Assembly (NCBI GenBank): GCA_030789695.1
Contig: CM061138.1
Coordinates: 17,122,214 to 17,186,213 of the forward strand
Source of the DNA: Scilla litardierei
Lineage: Eukaryota > Streptophyta > Magnoliopsida > Asparagales > Asparagaceae
Direction of reading: 5' to 3'
Length of the DNA stretch: 64,000 nt
Shown here: positions 1 to 12,700 of the stretch, piece after piece
Layout of the letters: the number at the start of each line of letters is the position of its first letter
Position numbering within the stretch: the stretch's first letter is position 1
Made by a program: the position numbers and the translations under genes
The notes under the pieces: generated by a model
Told to the model about the DNA's origin: nothing
The model's input: only the letters and a program-made list of their open reading frames with translations
Database searches by the model: none

Positions 1-3000
1 AATAATGCTGAGCACAACTCTTCCTTTAGACATTTCTTTAAACATTTTGTTCATAACTTCACTTAATTTACACCTTGAATCAATTCCTAAAAAAAATGGC
101 ATTATTCTTATCATTGGCAGAAATCTAATACTTTTGGTTAACATTGCCAAACCAATCCATGCAGGAATTTACAAATTTTAGAGCATAAATCAGGCAAATT
201 CTAGTCCAATTTTTTTAATAAACATCACGCTCTTGCAACTATTGTTGCTGGCTTTTGGTTTTGTTGGATACACACGATGGACTATTGCAGACAAAATTGC
301 ATCGCAAAAGGAAGACAATCATTGTTGAAGTATGCATTGCAAAGAGGAAAATTTTGATATCAACGACATATGCATCCTCAAGGTATTGTATTGGAGATTG
401 GAGATCCGTGGATGGAGAGGGCATGGATGAAGCAGATGTGGTGAGAGGGGAGATGCAAGGATATAAGGCTAACGAATGTTTGGCACTTGCGATGAGTCGA
501 ATGGGATGATGTTCTTGCCAATTACCAAATTTTTAATTGGGCTGGTTGGGCTAGACATTACCATGAGGTGAGGTTCAAACGTTTGTAGGAGAGAGGGAAT
601 GCAGGGTAGTGTGGTGGCTTGCCAATGCGTTGGCATTCGAAGGTGGCAAGGGGTTAGATCTGATTAGGGGGAAGAGCTGAGTTCATTGTAGTAATATAAC
701 ACGTGTTATAAGTACCACACATGTTGCCCCCTTGAAAAGGAGGGGGTTATGTGCAAAACTATTTGATTTAGTTACTTTATTCAACTTCAGATGTTGGTTT
801 AAGATGTCGTCATGTGAGCAACACCTGAGAAAGTTCCGCGAATGCCATTTGATACCCATTATTCACTACATATGATTATATGCATGAATATGCATGTATA
901 ATTGGATGACGAGATAGAAAGTTCCTCGAATGTCATTTGATACCCATTATTTGCTACATTTATTTATATGCACGTATATGTGAATGACGAGATGGACATA
1001 TGGTTGTGTCTTCATGTCTAGATTAGTGTTCTAAATAGCAAGGCTATATTGGCCTTAGAAGCAATTATAATATATGGCTGATATTGCGGATTTCAACGGC
1101 AACTACAATGTTAGAGAGAAATGCATGCTATATAGCGGTCTTGCCCTTTGTAGTGACAATATCACCGCTATTGCCTGGAGTAATAGGTGCTTTATTGGTT
1201 CTTGAAAAGAGGCATTTATTTATTTTTAATTAATGGATGATATTTGGATTAATGGGCCGAATTTACGACCATATTATTTAAAAACTTAATTAAAACACAT
1301 GATCCTCAATTCCATCTCTCTCATTCTTGATCCCTTAAGCAGCAGTGACAAGTGACAACAGTCGAACAACACGAGCTCGTGAGGGGACAACATGAGCTCT
1401 TGAGGCGACCATGCTCCGACGAGAGTTGAGGTCACGACATTCTGGTTAGATGGTGATGCTTCAATTAGCATCTAACAAAATGATGGTGAAGCAAAGGTGA
1501 GTACGTGTCTTCATTATTGAAGAAATTGTAATAGTTTCAAAATTAAAGAGTGGTGTGGTTATTGGGGGCAGTAGTAGTTTAATACAACTTATCAAGGTAA
1601 GTATACCTGAAACTTGTTTTATGTGAGATTATGTGCTTTATAAATAGTTGTGTGTGTATATGATATATATGACCATTTGATCATCTAATATGACACTTCA
1701 ATGTCGACTAAATATCCCTCATATGTGATCGATATCCACATTAAGCTATTCTATGTTTCAAGCCGATGTGGGTCATGTGTTGGTTTAGTATTTGGTTAAC
1801 TGCTACGTCCAACATTGCATGTCTGTCTCAAAATCATAGTATTTATCCTAATTATAGATATTACACTAACGATTATTGTATTCATATCTGTATTTCATCA
1901 AATGCGCATGCATGACAGACGGGGGAGCATGTGGGTGGTTTGGTATGAGTATGAGTGGATGCATGTGTGTATATCTAACCTATATCTATAATACATGTAA
2001 GGATAATGTATGTACTTTATTTGTTTGTGTTCGAGGGAAGATCAAAGATGGTGAAGAAGGCTTTTTAACGAGTTCTCTATTGAGGGCTTGTTGCGGTGGG
2101 ATTTAAAGATAAAAGTAAGGGCTTTTGTGTGTGGGAACAAAAATCCTCTTTTGAAAAATAATTACATCAATTTAGCTCGCCACATTTTATTTGCTAAAAC
2201 AGACCTCGCTTGGCCCCGTCAGCCCCACATATGCGTCTGCCCCACATATGCGTCTGACGCAATCACGATGCTTGTCGGGGCATGGTTCTATTTTTTCGTT
2301 GTGACTACGGTTCTAGGTTTGGCACTAAATACAACAGTTCAAAATTGCAATTATTTTTATAAATATGTGCGCTTCGTTGGCTGCGTGTATATGTGTCGGC
2401 CATCTTTCACATGGATTAACTCATGCACTAAATGATGCGGGCGTATGGGAACTTAGTGCTGATTATGTAAGGGTTTTTTTGTTTGGGGGGGGGGGGGGGA
2501 GGGGTACACTGGTTAATTGTGCTGAGCGGTCTGGTTGGATGCTGGAGTTGGCAGCCTTGCACCTTTTGCATTGTCATCTAGGTACTGGGGTTGCCATCGT
2601 TAGCAACAATTTGAGCTGTAATTTTGGTGCCGACACAACATTCAACGAAAATAAAAATAAGATCATTCCACGTAAATACGTAGGCATGCACGTGCTGCCA
2701 GATCCATATGTGCATGTCCAAATGAGGTTTGTTTTGGTTAATGAAATATGTGATGTCTATTTCTGTAATTATTTTAACTCTTGTTAGTCTCAAAGCATAT
2801 GGATCTACAAGGAACTCTATCCAAAACTGTAATTTTTAACCTGCCAATTTCAGATCATAAATTAGTTACATAAAACATTTATATATAGAGAGTGAGTGCA
2901 GTTGCTTATGATGCAAGAAAACCAATTAAGAACTAAATAGAATACGAAAAATATCAACAAAAAAACCGCATTTGGAAAACATACCTTAGCTTTGGGTTTA

Positions 3001-3653
3001 AAATAATAGTAGTTACCATTCTGATGATGAGTGTAATTTTTGTTATGGTAATTTGTCTACCTTCACATTTTTTGGTTATGAAAAATCGGTTGAAGCTTTG
3101 ACATTTGTAATTTTTCCCACAAACTCTTATTGGCATGATATTATATAGGGAGCGATTATTTCTTATCCTTTTTATTGGTGCAGAGGTTTGTCTGTTTTAT
3201 GTTGCCATGATTTAAAAAAAAATTAGATGGAAGAATGTTGTTATAGAGGTTGCACTCTTTAATCAGCATTCAGTTTTAATTCTGTTCTATTATTAACGGA
3301 GCCGTTTACTTAGTTTCAATCATGGTATTAATTTATTGTATTTTTTCCCTGTGCTCTATTTGGAAGCTATTTTTGTTTCTAGATTGAAATTTTGAATGTT
3401 TAGAGGGCATTAGGTCTTCCTTTTCTACCTATTAAACATTTATATATTGTTTCATGTCTTAGTGATGTAATTATGTGATCTTTTGATGCTTCTTCACATG
3501 TCTTACAACTATAGGATATTTTTGTCCCAACTCTCAACCTCTTAAGCTGTGCTGAATTGTTTCTTTTAATGTGTTAATAGCTTTCTTTTGTTTGTCATGT
3601 CTTTCTCATTTTCAAAAGCTACTGGCATGATTATATCTTTCTAACTTTTTCAG
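1..3653. other. 5' part of the THUMP gene locus (intron or upstream), no coding sequence recognised
   Basis: AT-rich DNA left of the first recognisable exon at 3654. That exon begins in the middle of a codon behind an acceptor, so at least part of this stretch is intron and the start exon lies further left or outside the window. I looked for an exon encoding the conserved region just before the REKSATKEA motif and found none. The only internal structure is an imperfect 80-88 bp tandem duplication, a short 16-17 bp duplication near 2223-2256 and a run of 15 G at 2485-2499. The short open frames here have no recognisable domain. Confidence 0.5.
828..995. repeat. imperfect two-copy tandem repeat (about 80-88 bp)
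   Basis: Two adjacent copies share the blocks AGAAAGTTCC, CGAATG.CATTTGATACCC and ATGACGAGAT. The second copy is about 10 bp shorter and carries scattered substitutions, so the duplication is old. Nothing suggests a function. Confidence 0.7.
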
Positions 3654-3700
3654 AACGGGAGAAAAGTGCCACCAAGGAAGCAATACCCATTCTTGAAAAG
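3654..3700 (+). CDS. THUMP gene exon (REKSATKEA block)
   Basis: Acceptor ...TTTTTCAG at 3653, then two bases completing a codon and 15 codons reading REKSATKEAIPILEK; donor GT at 3701 (phase 0). Only 47 bp, so it is invisible as an open frame. It was recognised from the conserved family block and because phase 0 joins directly to the next exon at 13511. Confidence 0.75.
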
Positions 3701-6700
3701 GTTATATGTATAAAAATGCTATTTTTTCTTCACAATCAATGCTTTATATGTCCCCAGCATGTCTTCACATGTTGGACATGTCATTTTGAGTATTCACTGC
3801 TACGTCATGAATGAAATTAATCTTATAACGATTTTTAATCAATTTTCCATGCATGCCAGATTTTCCTCCGACATGTCACTTGATATTTTGCTCAATATAT
3901 CCCAACGTTGGCATCTTATATTTGAATGATAATAATGTTTTAATTGTGCATTTATTTGTTTATTTGTTCTTCATATTTATTAGTATTAGTAAATGTGCTT
4001 TGTTATGTGTTTGGTGGCATGATTATAATATGCCTTTCAAAGCTTTTACATCTAGATTTAATAACTTTATTAAATATATCATATATCACAACTGGGATGA
4101 TACGTTTACCCTAAATTTGCTAATGCTGATATACATCAATATATATCCTTCTTCCACCATATCACTTGATACTTACTTAACGTATCAGTGCGGCCCAATA
4201 CTTGCCTGACATGGAATCGTCCATAAGCCTACATCGGCCATTTAGCATCTTGTATGCAGTGAATATGTTTGTGACCATTGTGTGATGAGTTTTATTTAAA
4301 TGTTGGAATATAGTGTTATTCTCCTACCTCAACTTTGTGTTCTCATAAAAAAAGAACAATATATGTAGATCATCTTCATAATGTCAATGACTACATTGCC
4401 TATAATTCACTGACTGGGAAGTGGAATCAGAGACCCATCCACACTGTTGCATTAGCTAGGTTGTCAGTGTCTGTATATCAGATGCTCTCTATAAACTGTC
4501 ACATTCTTATCTACAAAGAACAAGAAAGCTCTACTATATATCTTATTAATTGACCTTTTAAGCACCTGACATGCTGCTCTGATACTTACCACTGTTATGA
4601 TTTTATTCAACCTCCAACTACTACCTTTTTGTTCAAAGTCTTGTATCCCTTCAGCCGAAAAAGTCTTGTTCTGCCATTGGGTGTCCATATTGATGAGAAA
4701 ATCTTTGTTACTGCTTTTCTTTTGTTATGCAGCTCCTATTACTTGTGTTTGACTTCTCCTGTAATTTTTTCACAATGCCTGCCAGAGCTCTTCCCTTTAA
4801 ATTCCACAATGCAACTGTCCTATTATTTATCCATAGTTAGGCCATACATTAGGTTCTTCAATGTGAAATGATAGTGGAAAACATGTCGTTGCAAGAATTA
4901 CTAATGAATGAATCAAGAAGTTCAATGACAAACTTCAATTATGATTACTTTGCCTCCTTGTGGAAATCTTTTACCAGATCAAACATTAAGAGTTCCCTTT
5001 TCCCATGTGAATGTGACTGTTAAGGACATATTCATAAAAATAAATAAAATAAAAAAAGATATGCAAGCCAGGATGGCCATGTGCTGAGATTTGGAGGAGA
5101 TTCACATTTTAATACCCAACAATCAGGTTTCTTAGTTATTTGCATTTGTTGCCTTAGCTATAGCATCTTCTTCATCTTCTGGAAGAGATTGAAATAGAGA
5201 GATCGAATTTGAACAACTGTGTTATTTTCCTCAGTTCGGCCCATCCTTGCAAATTTTCTGTTGCGCCGTTTTGAGCGCTTTACTGATATGGGTGGTTTAT
5301 GAGTTATTGGTGATGAAGACAAGAGTTTACTGGTTCTTGATGAACATCATTGACATAGAATATGAGGTGAATATATGTATTTGGGAGAAAAACTATCAAC
5401 CTTAATACCTTCTATTAGAAAGGAAGGAGAGTGAAGGTTTGTTAGAACTGTCTGGAGAGTTGTTGGCTGGATGATTGCTTATATATGGTTTTCCGTTGAT
5501 GCATTTCCTGATCTATATTTTAAAAGCAATATCTTTTTGTTTATCATGCTATTAGAAACCCTTGTTCCTTTTGTTGTGGGTGAAAGCAAACTATTACCCA
5601 TTTCGAAAGAAGGTGATGGTCAATATCTCTTAAAGGTTGAACAACTAGGGCTGCTTTACAAATTCAACATCTGTCAAGAACACCCTCTCCCCTTTGTCAC
5701 CACCCTGCTTCCCGGTGTGCGAAGGGCAAAAGAAGAGCGACAAGCTCGCAAATATTTAAGCTTAATTGGGATTCACCCTTTCAATATGCATATGTAATAT
5801 GCCTATAATAAACTGTGGGTTCTTTTGTTTCTAATGAATAATGAGCAAATATAGTGATGGCTTATACAGTCTAAGATAAACATATATAACAATAGGAGAG
5901 TATGGAATTCTAACAAATTTCAAAAAGCATGATTGGATTATCTTGAAGAGGGGCTAGTGCAAGAAACTTACGAATTGAAGATGGTCTTGAAGAAGAGACC
6001 TGACATATAAAGAAAATATTAAAAATCTTTATACATGATGGATATTCTAAACATAATAAACAAAACAGAAAAGAATTTCCGTCAATAAGATATGCTTATA
6101 CAGGGGTTCCCAAATGATACTAAAACAATATAAAAATACATGGTAAAATAATAGCAAAGACATAATGAGCATACATAATGTAACATAATAACATAAATAC
6201 TAGCATGTACTAGCATAGATAGCAACTATGTGAAACAATGAATAATAATAAAGTGGTAACCAAACGAGGATAAATAAACATTAGTAAATCATTAAAGGTA
6301 ACATGAATGGTGCGGTGTTTCTATTCTAGTGCTGAGCTCATGTTCAAAAATACGGTATGTAACTTGGGTATAATTAGGGTCATAGGCGCTGTGGTTTCAC
6401 ATCCGAGTGTGTTGAGGGTACCAACAGTAAATGATACCGCTTCCATTATTGGGGAATAGAAAATCCATATACAATAGTATAACCACATTTCCATTGCTGG
6501 GAAGTAAAAAGTATATATGCAGTAATATAATCGCATCTCAATTGCTGGAAGATGGAAAATATAGATACAATATGAATCGGTGTAGCTCTTGTGACCTCTG
6601 AGACAATGAGTTTCATATTCTCTGGAATTATGTAATAATATAATGCGTGGATATTGCACTAAATCACCTATAGGCCAATAAGAACAAGGTATGGATTCTA

Positions 6701-9700
6701 AAAGTGATCTGATGGATTCTAGGGATGCCTTCCACTGATTCAAGAGTTCGCCCTTGTATAATGTGACACTTTGCTTCATATATCACTTAGTTTCATGTGA
6801 TACTTTGCTTAGTCTAGCATTTAGTTACATGTAGAATTTAGTTCCCATTTTCATGTGTCAAGTAATGATGCAATGTCTAGTACGGCGAACATGTATAATA
6901 TCATGTAATCGGTATGGTATTCGATATCATGGCTATGTAACTAGGTATAGTGATCGTGGGCCGTGATTGTAATACAATAGTGGACATGCATGATGCAAAA
7001 TCATGTGACAAATACGGTAAATTATCTATGCACTGTTATGGGCATGGAAAGAACACTTAAGGCATACTAAAGGCATAATGAGGTATTGTATATTATTAGG
7101 CAAATTATTGATACTATCAATAAATCCAGTTATTCAAGGAATGATTACGTTTGATAACATGACTGGGAAACATAGAAGCATATCTTAGAGGGTTGAGAAA
7201 TAGTCTCAATATCATTGTCAAGTTGGTCGATAGCATATAATGATCCTCATGTCTAACCGAGCCTATGCATATAAGGGACTATCATTAACATATTGAACTC
7301 ACATATGAATCAAGCAACCATAATAAGCAACAAGGCCATAAGCTATCATCAATATAACCAACATAATCGATAAAGCAACACTAGCATGGACCAAATCACA
7401 TCTACAAGGGGGTTGATCCTAGAAGTTTGATCTAACACTTTCTAATCATCTATGCATGCATCTGATTCCAACATTTTGATATCCTGTTAGGATTGGAGGT
7501 GGAATTTGAGAAAAACGATTGGATTTTAAGGCTAAGGGTGGGATTTTTAGGGCTAAAGAAGGGATTTGGGGAAGAAAGCCAGGATTTTTATTAATAATAA
7601 GTGGAGATACAATATTTTGGTCTCAATTCGAGAGGAGTACTGCTCTCCCAATGGCATCAATTCGAGAGGAATGCTACTCTCCAATAAACTAAACTAACTT
7701 ATTAATAATTTTTCTCACATTATTCTTCGATGATTCCATCCCCAAACTCTCACCTTTTATTTATAATAATTCCCTCTCTAATGAGCCGTTGTCCCATAAT
7801 TATCGTACTGCCCATGATCTAGAGTTTTTAGTCGTCATCCCATAATCATGAAAATGCTATTGCACCCACATATTACGAAAACACCACCACGTCCATATAT
7901 TATAAATCTGTCATTATGCCCTGTAATTACAGAACTACCAATGCATTGTAATTACAGAACTATCACTGGCCTTTAGGGTTTGTCGGCACTGCTCCTTGAC
8001 TCTTCTTTTATCATCGCCGCTTGCATTCGATGATGAGTGGTATATATATATATATTGCACTCATTTCATACACGTTTTACGTTATTTTATCCTCTGCTTC
8101 ATCCCATTTTCTCCCTTTTGTTTCCTTTTACTCTATTGGGTCTATTATATATGTTTCAGGTCAAAGTGAATGAAATCAGGACCTTGGAGCATGAAAAAGA
8201 CGAGAAAGTGCGAGAAAAAGCGAGGAACGGGAGCTCGAAGTACGCAAGGGAAAGAAGAAGAACAAAGCACACGCGACCGCATGGTCATTCCATGCGGTTG
8301 CGTCAACAGGACACCCCAAAGCTGCTCAGATTTCATTTCGATGCGGTCGCGTGAATAACTCCAAACGGTCGTGCCGTTCAAGAAGAGAAGAGAAGAAATT
8401 CCAAATCAACACGGTTGTTTGGTGAACGATGTAACCGCGTCATTACGAGAGCAGATGAAGCCAAACGGTTGCTTTACGCGACCGCTTCGATGAAGAATTA
8501 AAGGCCAAAGCTCCAATTGACGCGGTCGTGTGGCCCAACCACGCTGTCATGTCGCCGATGACTTTTGAAGCCCCACTTACGCTCTTATGCGACGCGGTCG
8601 TGTCCAATTGGGCCTCTTATGACGCAGTCGCGTCCAATTGGGCCCCTTAGGTTTAGTTGGGCACTGCCAAGGGTAATTTCGGGTCTTTTGTTGGGGTATA
8701 AATAGCCTTCTGCCTCCTCTGTGCCTCAAGATGCTTTTTATTCTATTTTTCAGAGCTTTTGCAGAGTTTATCAGGTGTATTCTTTGATTATTCCTTTTGC
8801 ACTTTTGATTGTTCTCTTTGTTAATTCTGTTTTAGACGTTAGTTTTAATAATAGAATTAGTTCTCTCATTCCTTTGTTATTGTGGATTCATTGGCTGTGA
8901 ATTTTTGTGTTGAATCTATTGCCCTGGCTATTATAATTGTGATTTCAATTGTGTTTACATCCATGGATTGTGAGTAGTTCACAATTAAGGGCCATGGGTT
9001 GAATCTCATTGAATTTGGCCATTGATTGCTGAGATATTGATTAATTGTTGGATAATTGGTGAATTGTGGTATGTTAGGATGTTGATTATCAATGTACATT
9101 GACATCCTACTTTGCGGTTAATTAAATTAGCCACCGGCGAGAGTCGAGACTAATATAAGGTTTTCAATTCCTACATTGATTCATACTATCGATGTTGCTG
9201 ACGAGAGTCGGGCATCGATTAGAGCCCTCCTAACATAGATCCAAATCCTAATCCACGAGAGTGGCATGGAGGAAGATCAAGGACATTCGTCGGATGTAAG
9301 AACCTAACGTATATCGATGTATCGACGAGAGTCGACATCGATATAGGTTAGAAAGTCCTATCATAACATCACGCGAGTGGGGGTAGGAATAACATAAGTG
9401 AATATCCTATCATGCACCACGAGAGTGGGGATAGGAGAATGCCCTTAGGTTAGACGACCTCTTCAGAGTCCCATGAATACAACGATTAGTTAAGTTAATT
9501 CAATCACAACCTCAATTCAATGGTAGGGATACACATGTCCTAGAGCTTTTATTCATTTATATTTTCTCGTATTATTCGCCATAGCCTCCTATTGATCGCG
9601 TAGCTTTCGAACTTAGAAAGAAATTGGTTTTTCAACGACCGCCTCCCAGAGGACGACCCGTTAGCGCTACAACCTCACAGTGCGCTTGCGGTTACAAATT

Positions 9701-12700
9701 ATAAAACATCACGAACAATATCTTTACTCTGCCCCAAAAAGACACATTGTCCTCATGTTGGACTTTTGAAAATCTGCTACCGTACAGCGATGAATGGCCC
9801 CACGTCGTCTTTCCGCCCCAAATGAGGGTGCTCATCATCTCATCATGTCGCCAAAATAAGCCGGGTCTCTACCGCCCTTACCAAAGCCTCGGAATCTACC
9901 CTCGATGTTGTCGATGCTCCCGAAGGGACCGCCCCATTGTGGTTTGTTGTCAGACCTCCATGAGCTTTCCATCGTTGCCCCAAGAGCTGCATTTTCTCTG
10001 TGGGGTCCAACGGGCCATCCCTTGTTGTTGCCGAGCTTGCCGCCCTCCTCTGGGGCTAAGGGCCATTGAGGGTTGCGTGGCCTACCCAGGCCCCCGCGGG
10101 GCCTTCGACGGTGGCCCGGGAGCCGTTGGTCGGCCTCTTGCGGGGTGGTGGGAATCTTCTTATGCCCACCGCAACACACTTTCTGATCTCGTCGCAACCC
10201 AATGATGCGTGGGGGTGTTCTCGCTTCCCGTGTGTGGATCTCGCGTGCCTTCGCTCGATGGGATCTTCTCTTCAAAGGCGACGACTTCTTCCTTGTTCAT
10301 GTCCAAAGATTCCGCTTTTTGCCTTTGATCTTTGCCGTCATCGTTGTCTTTGTCCAGACCTGTAGCTGTGGCCTCCATCTCGGGAGGATGGTGGCTATTC
10401 ATCCTTGATAGTTGCTTTAACATGGCTTCGATCGTTTTCTCGAGGATTTTCACCTTTGTTCGGAATTTCACCTTTTTCGTCGTCATTGGGATCGACGGCT
10501 CTGATACCAATTTGTTAGGATTGGAGGTGGATTTTGTGGAAAAGATATGATTTTTAGGACTAAAGGTGGGATTTTTAGGACTAAAGAACGGATTTGGGGG
10601 AGAAAGTCGGGATTTTTATTAATAATAAGTGGAGATACAATGGTTTGGCCTCAATTTAAGAGGATGACCGCTCTCCCAATGGCCTCAATTCGAGAGAAAG
10701 ACCACTCTCCAATAAACTAATCTAAACTAGCAACTTACTATTAATCTTTCTCACAATATTTTTCGATGATCCTCCCATAAACTCATCCCTCTTAATTTAT
10801 AATAATTTCCTCTCTAATAAGCCATCTTCTCATAATTACTGTACTGCCCCTGACCTATGATTTTCAGCTGTCGACCCATAATTACAAAAATGCAACTGCA
10901 CCAAAAATTATGAAAATGCCATTGCGTCCTACAATTACAGAATTGCCACTGTCATGTAATTACAGAACCGTCATTGGCCTTTAGGGTATGTCGTCGTTGC
11001 TCCTTGACTCCCCTTTTGCCGACCTTGCTTGCATGTGATCATATCATATGTTAAAAACGGTATTAGGCAGAAGCCATCAAGGATCAATTGCCATCATATC
11101 TCAATATTAACACCAAAACTAATCTTAAGGTTAAAGGCTTAAAGCTGTCTTTCAACAAATGAGCAAATATACTCATAGATATAGCATGGTAGCATTCAAC
11201 ATATAGTATTAGTACGAACATAACCAACATACATGAACACAAGCGTGTACAACCGGATGTCGAACAACTATGTCTAAGCACAAACCATAACTAGAACATT
11301 TAGCAAAGCACGATCAAGGGCTAGAAGGCCTCGGCAGTTCACAACCAATGGATCAGTCATGGTAATGCACATCCTGATGGTGAAAACACTTGACGGCACA
11401 TAACCAGGGCCAGAGGGCATTACAGAACAATTCTAAAAGCCAAATAATTCATGGTGGGTTGCATTGACTCAAACAGCGGCCAAAATTGATCGCTACATGT
11501 TGTAATGACTCAAACAAAGGGCAAAACAACACTCTGGGGCAAACCGAAACTCTGCAAAAAGCAGGAGACCCAAACATTGACCAAGAACAGCCCATATGGC
11601 ATGGCTGAACTCATAAATAGTAACTAAAGAAGAAGATAACCCCTAGAATTCAAGCCGAACCAGTTAAATCCAAGCACATGAGCATAACAGGGCCCAAAAT
11701 AGCAAGCAGATCCCTAAACATCAAGAATAGGAGCAGAACAATCTTAAAAAACAAGCTGGGCCCTAAATAATAAGTGCATGGGCAGAACATCCCTCAAAAT
11801 ATCAACCAAAAACCCCCATCAGTGAGCCAAGATGCTAAACAACCCGAACAAAAACAAATAGAGACCATCAACAGAAAGTAAAGTGTAAAAACCTTAAATA
11901 TAGCAAGCAATCCCCTTAGCACAACAAGTACGATGAACAATCTTAAGAATCCAAATATCATAATCATCATTGCAAGGGGCCAAGTTTATCAAGTTCGTAA
12001 AATAATTAAGGGAAACCTACTTGTTACCGTAAAGCAAAGGAGGATGAAGAGGAAGAAGTCACTGCTGTCTCGGGATCCTGCCGCCTTGCTGATTCGCTTG
12101 ATGTCGCTACTGCTACTTGGACCGAAATGAGAAAGGAAGAGTGAGATTAGGGGAGAGGGGTGAGATCTGCGAGAGATCTGAGAGGGAAGGAGAGAGTTGG
12201 TAAGATAAAATTAGGGTTCTTAATTTGGGGATATATAGAATGGGGAGGGAGAGAAAAGTTGCATGGGTATGGGGACGTGGAGGCGAGGGAGGCGGAGTAG
12301 ACCGTGGGCTATTGGTTCCATCGACATGGCGACGTTGCAACGAAACTATGCAGCATGCGTGGGGAGCTATGTGGAGCTATGTTCAGGCGCTCAAGAAGAG
12401 AAGAAAAAAATGAAAAAGAAATGAGAGAATGAGTGGGGGAGAAATGAAGGGTGTAACGGATTGGTTTGATTTTAAATGAATGGGTTTGGGTAAACGTGTT
12501 AATTTGTTAATGGGGTTTAAAGCTAAAATGAGCTCAGAAAAATCTGAAAAAAATATAGAAAAATTATTAAAAATTAAACTAATTATTTTAGAATATAATT
12601 GAGATTTTTAAAATGTCTATTTCATGGAAATCCATAGTACTAATGGGTTAGGGTTACCCCCAGCCCGCAAAAAAAAAACCACCGCCACCAAAAAGCCGTG

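Larger units (their letters stand above)
7485..11033 (-). mobile_element. gag-only Gypsy-type LTR retrotransposon (family A, copy 1), inside THUMP intron
   Basis: Two related LTRs (7485-8025 and 10513-11033) start TGTTAGGATTGGAGGTGG and end CTTGCA. Next to the right LTR is a primer binding site (complement of GCTCTGATACCA, 10498-10509) matching the 3' end of initiator-Met tRNA, so the element runs on the - strand. The interior holds only a decayed gag and a second LTR-like sequence (8031-9712); no protease, reverse transcriptase or integrase is visible. The flanking five bases do not match (TATCC against TGTGA), so the TSD is lost or the ends are rearranged. A second member of the same family lies at 19923-22485 in the next long intron. 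Confidence 0.72.

Noticed and set aside
255..509. 84-codon open frame near the left edge
   Set aside because: No recognised domain and no start or splice context; both strands are open over the same bases.
1024..1200. TTAGTGTTCTAAATAGC followed by CTATATTGG words, resembling a hAT end
   Set aside because: Resembles the end CAGTGTTCTAAATATC at 60349, but no opposite end and no TSD could be found; kept only as a possible remnant.
5471..5797. 108-codon open frame on the + strand
   Set aside because: Hydrophobic start but no recognisable domain, no splice context and intronic AT-rich DNA around it.
6321..6779. 152-codon open frame on the - strand with repeated YCI.IF pattern
   Set aside because: The repeat pattern comes from a 48-bp minisatellite (a multiple of three); there is no domain, and it lies inside an intron.
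9747..10365. Cys/Pro-rich + strand open frames
   Set aside because: Antisense shadows of the gag of the - strand family A element.
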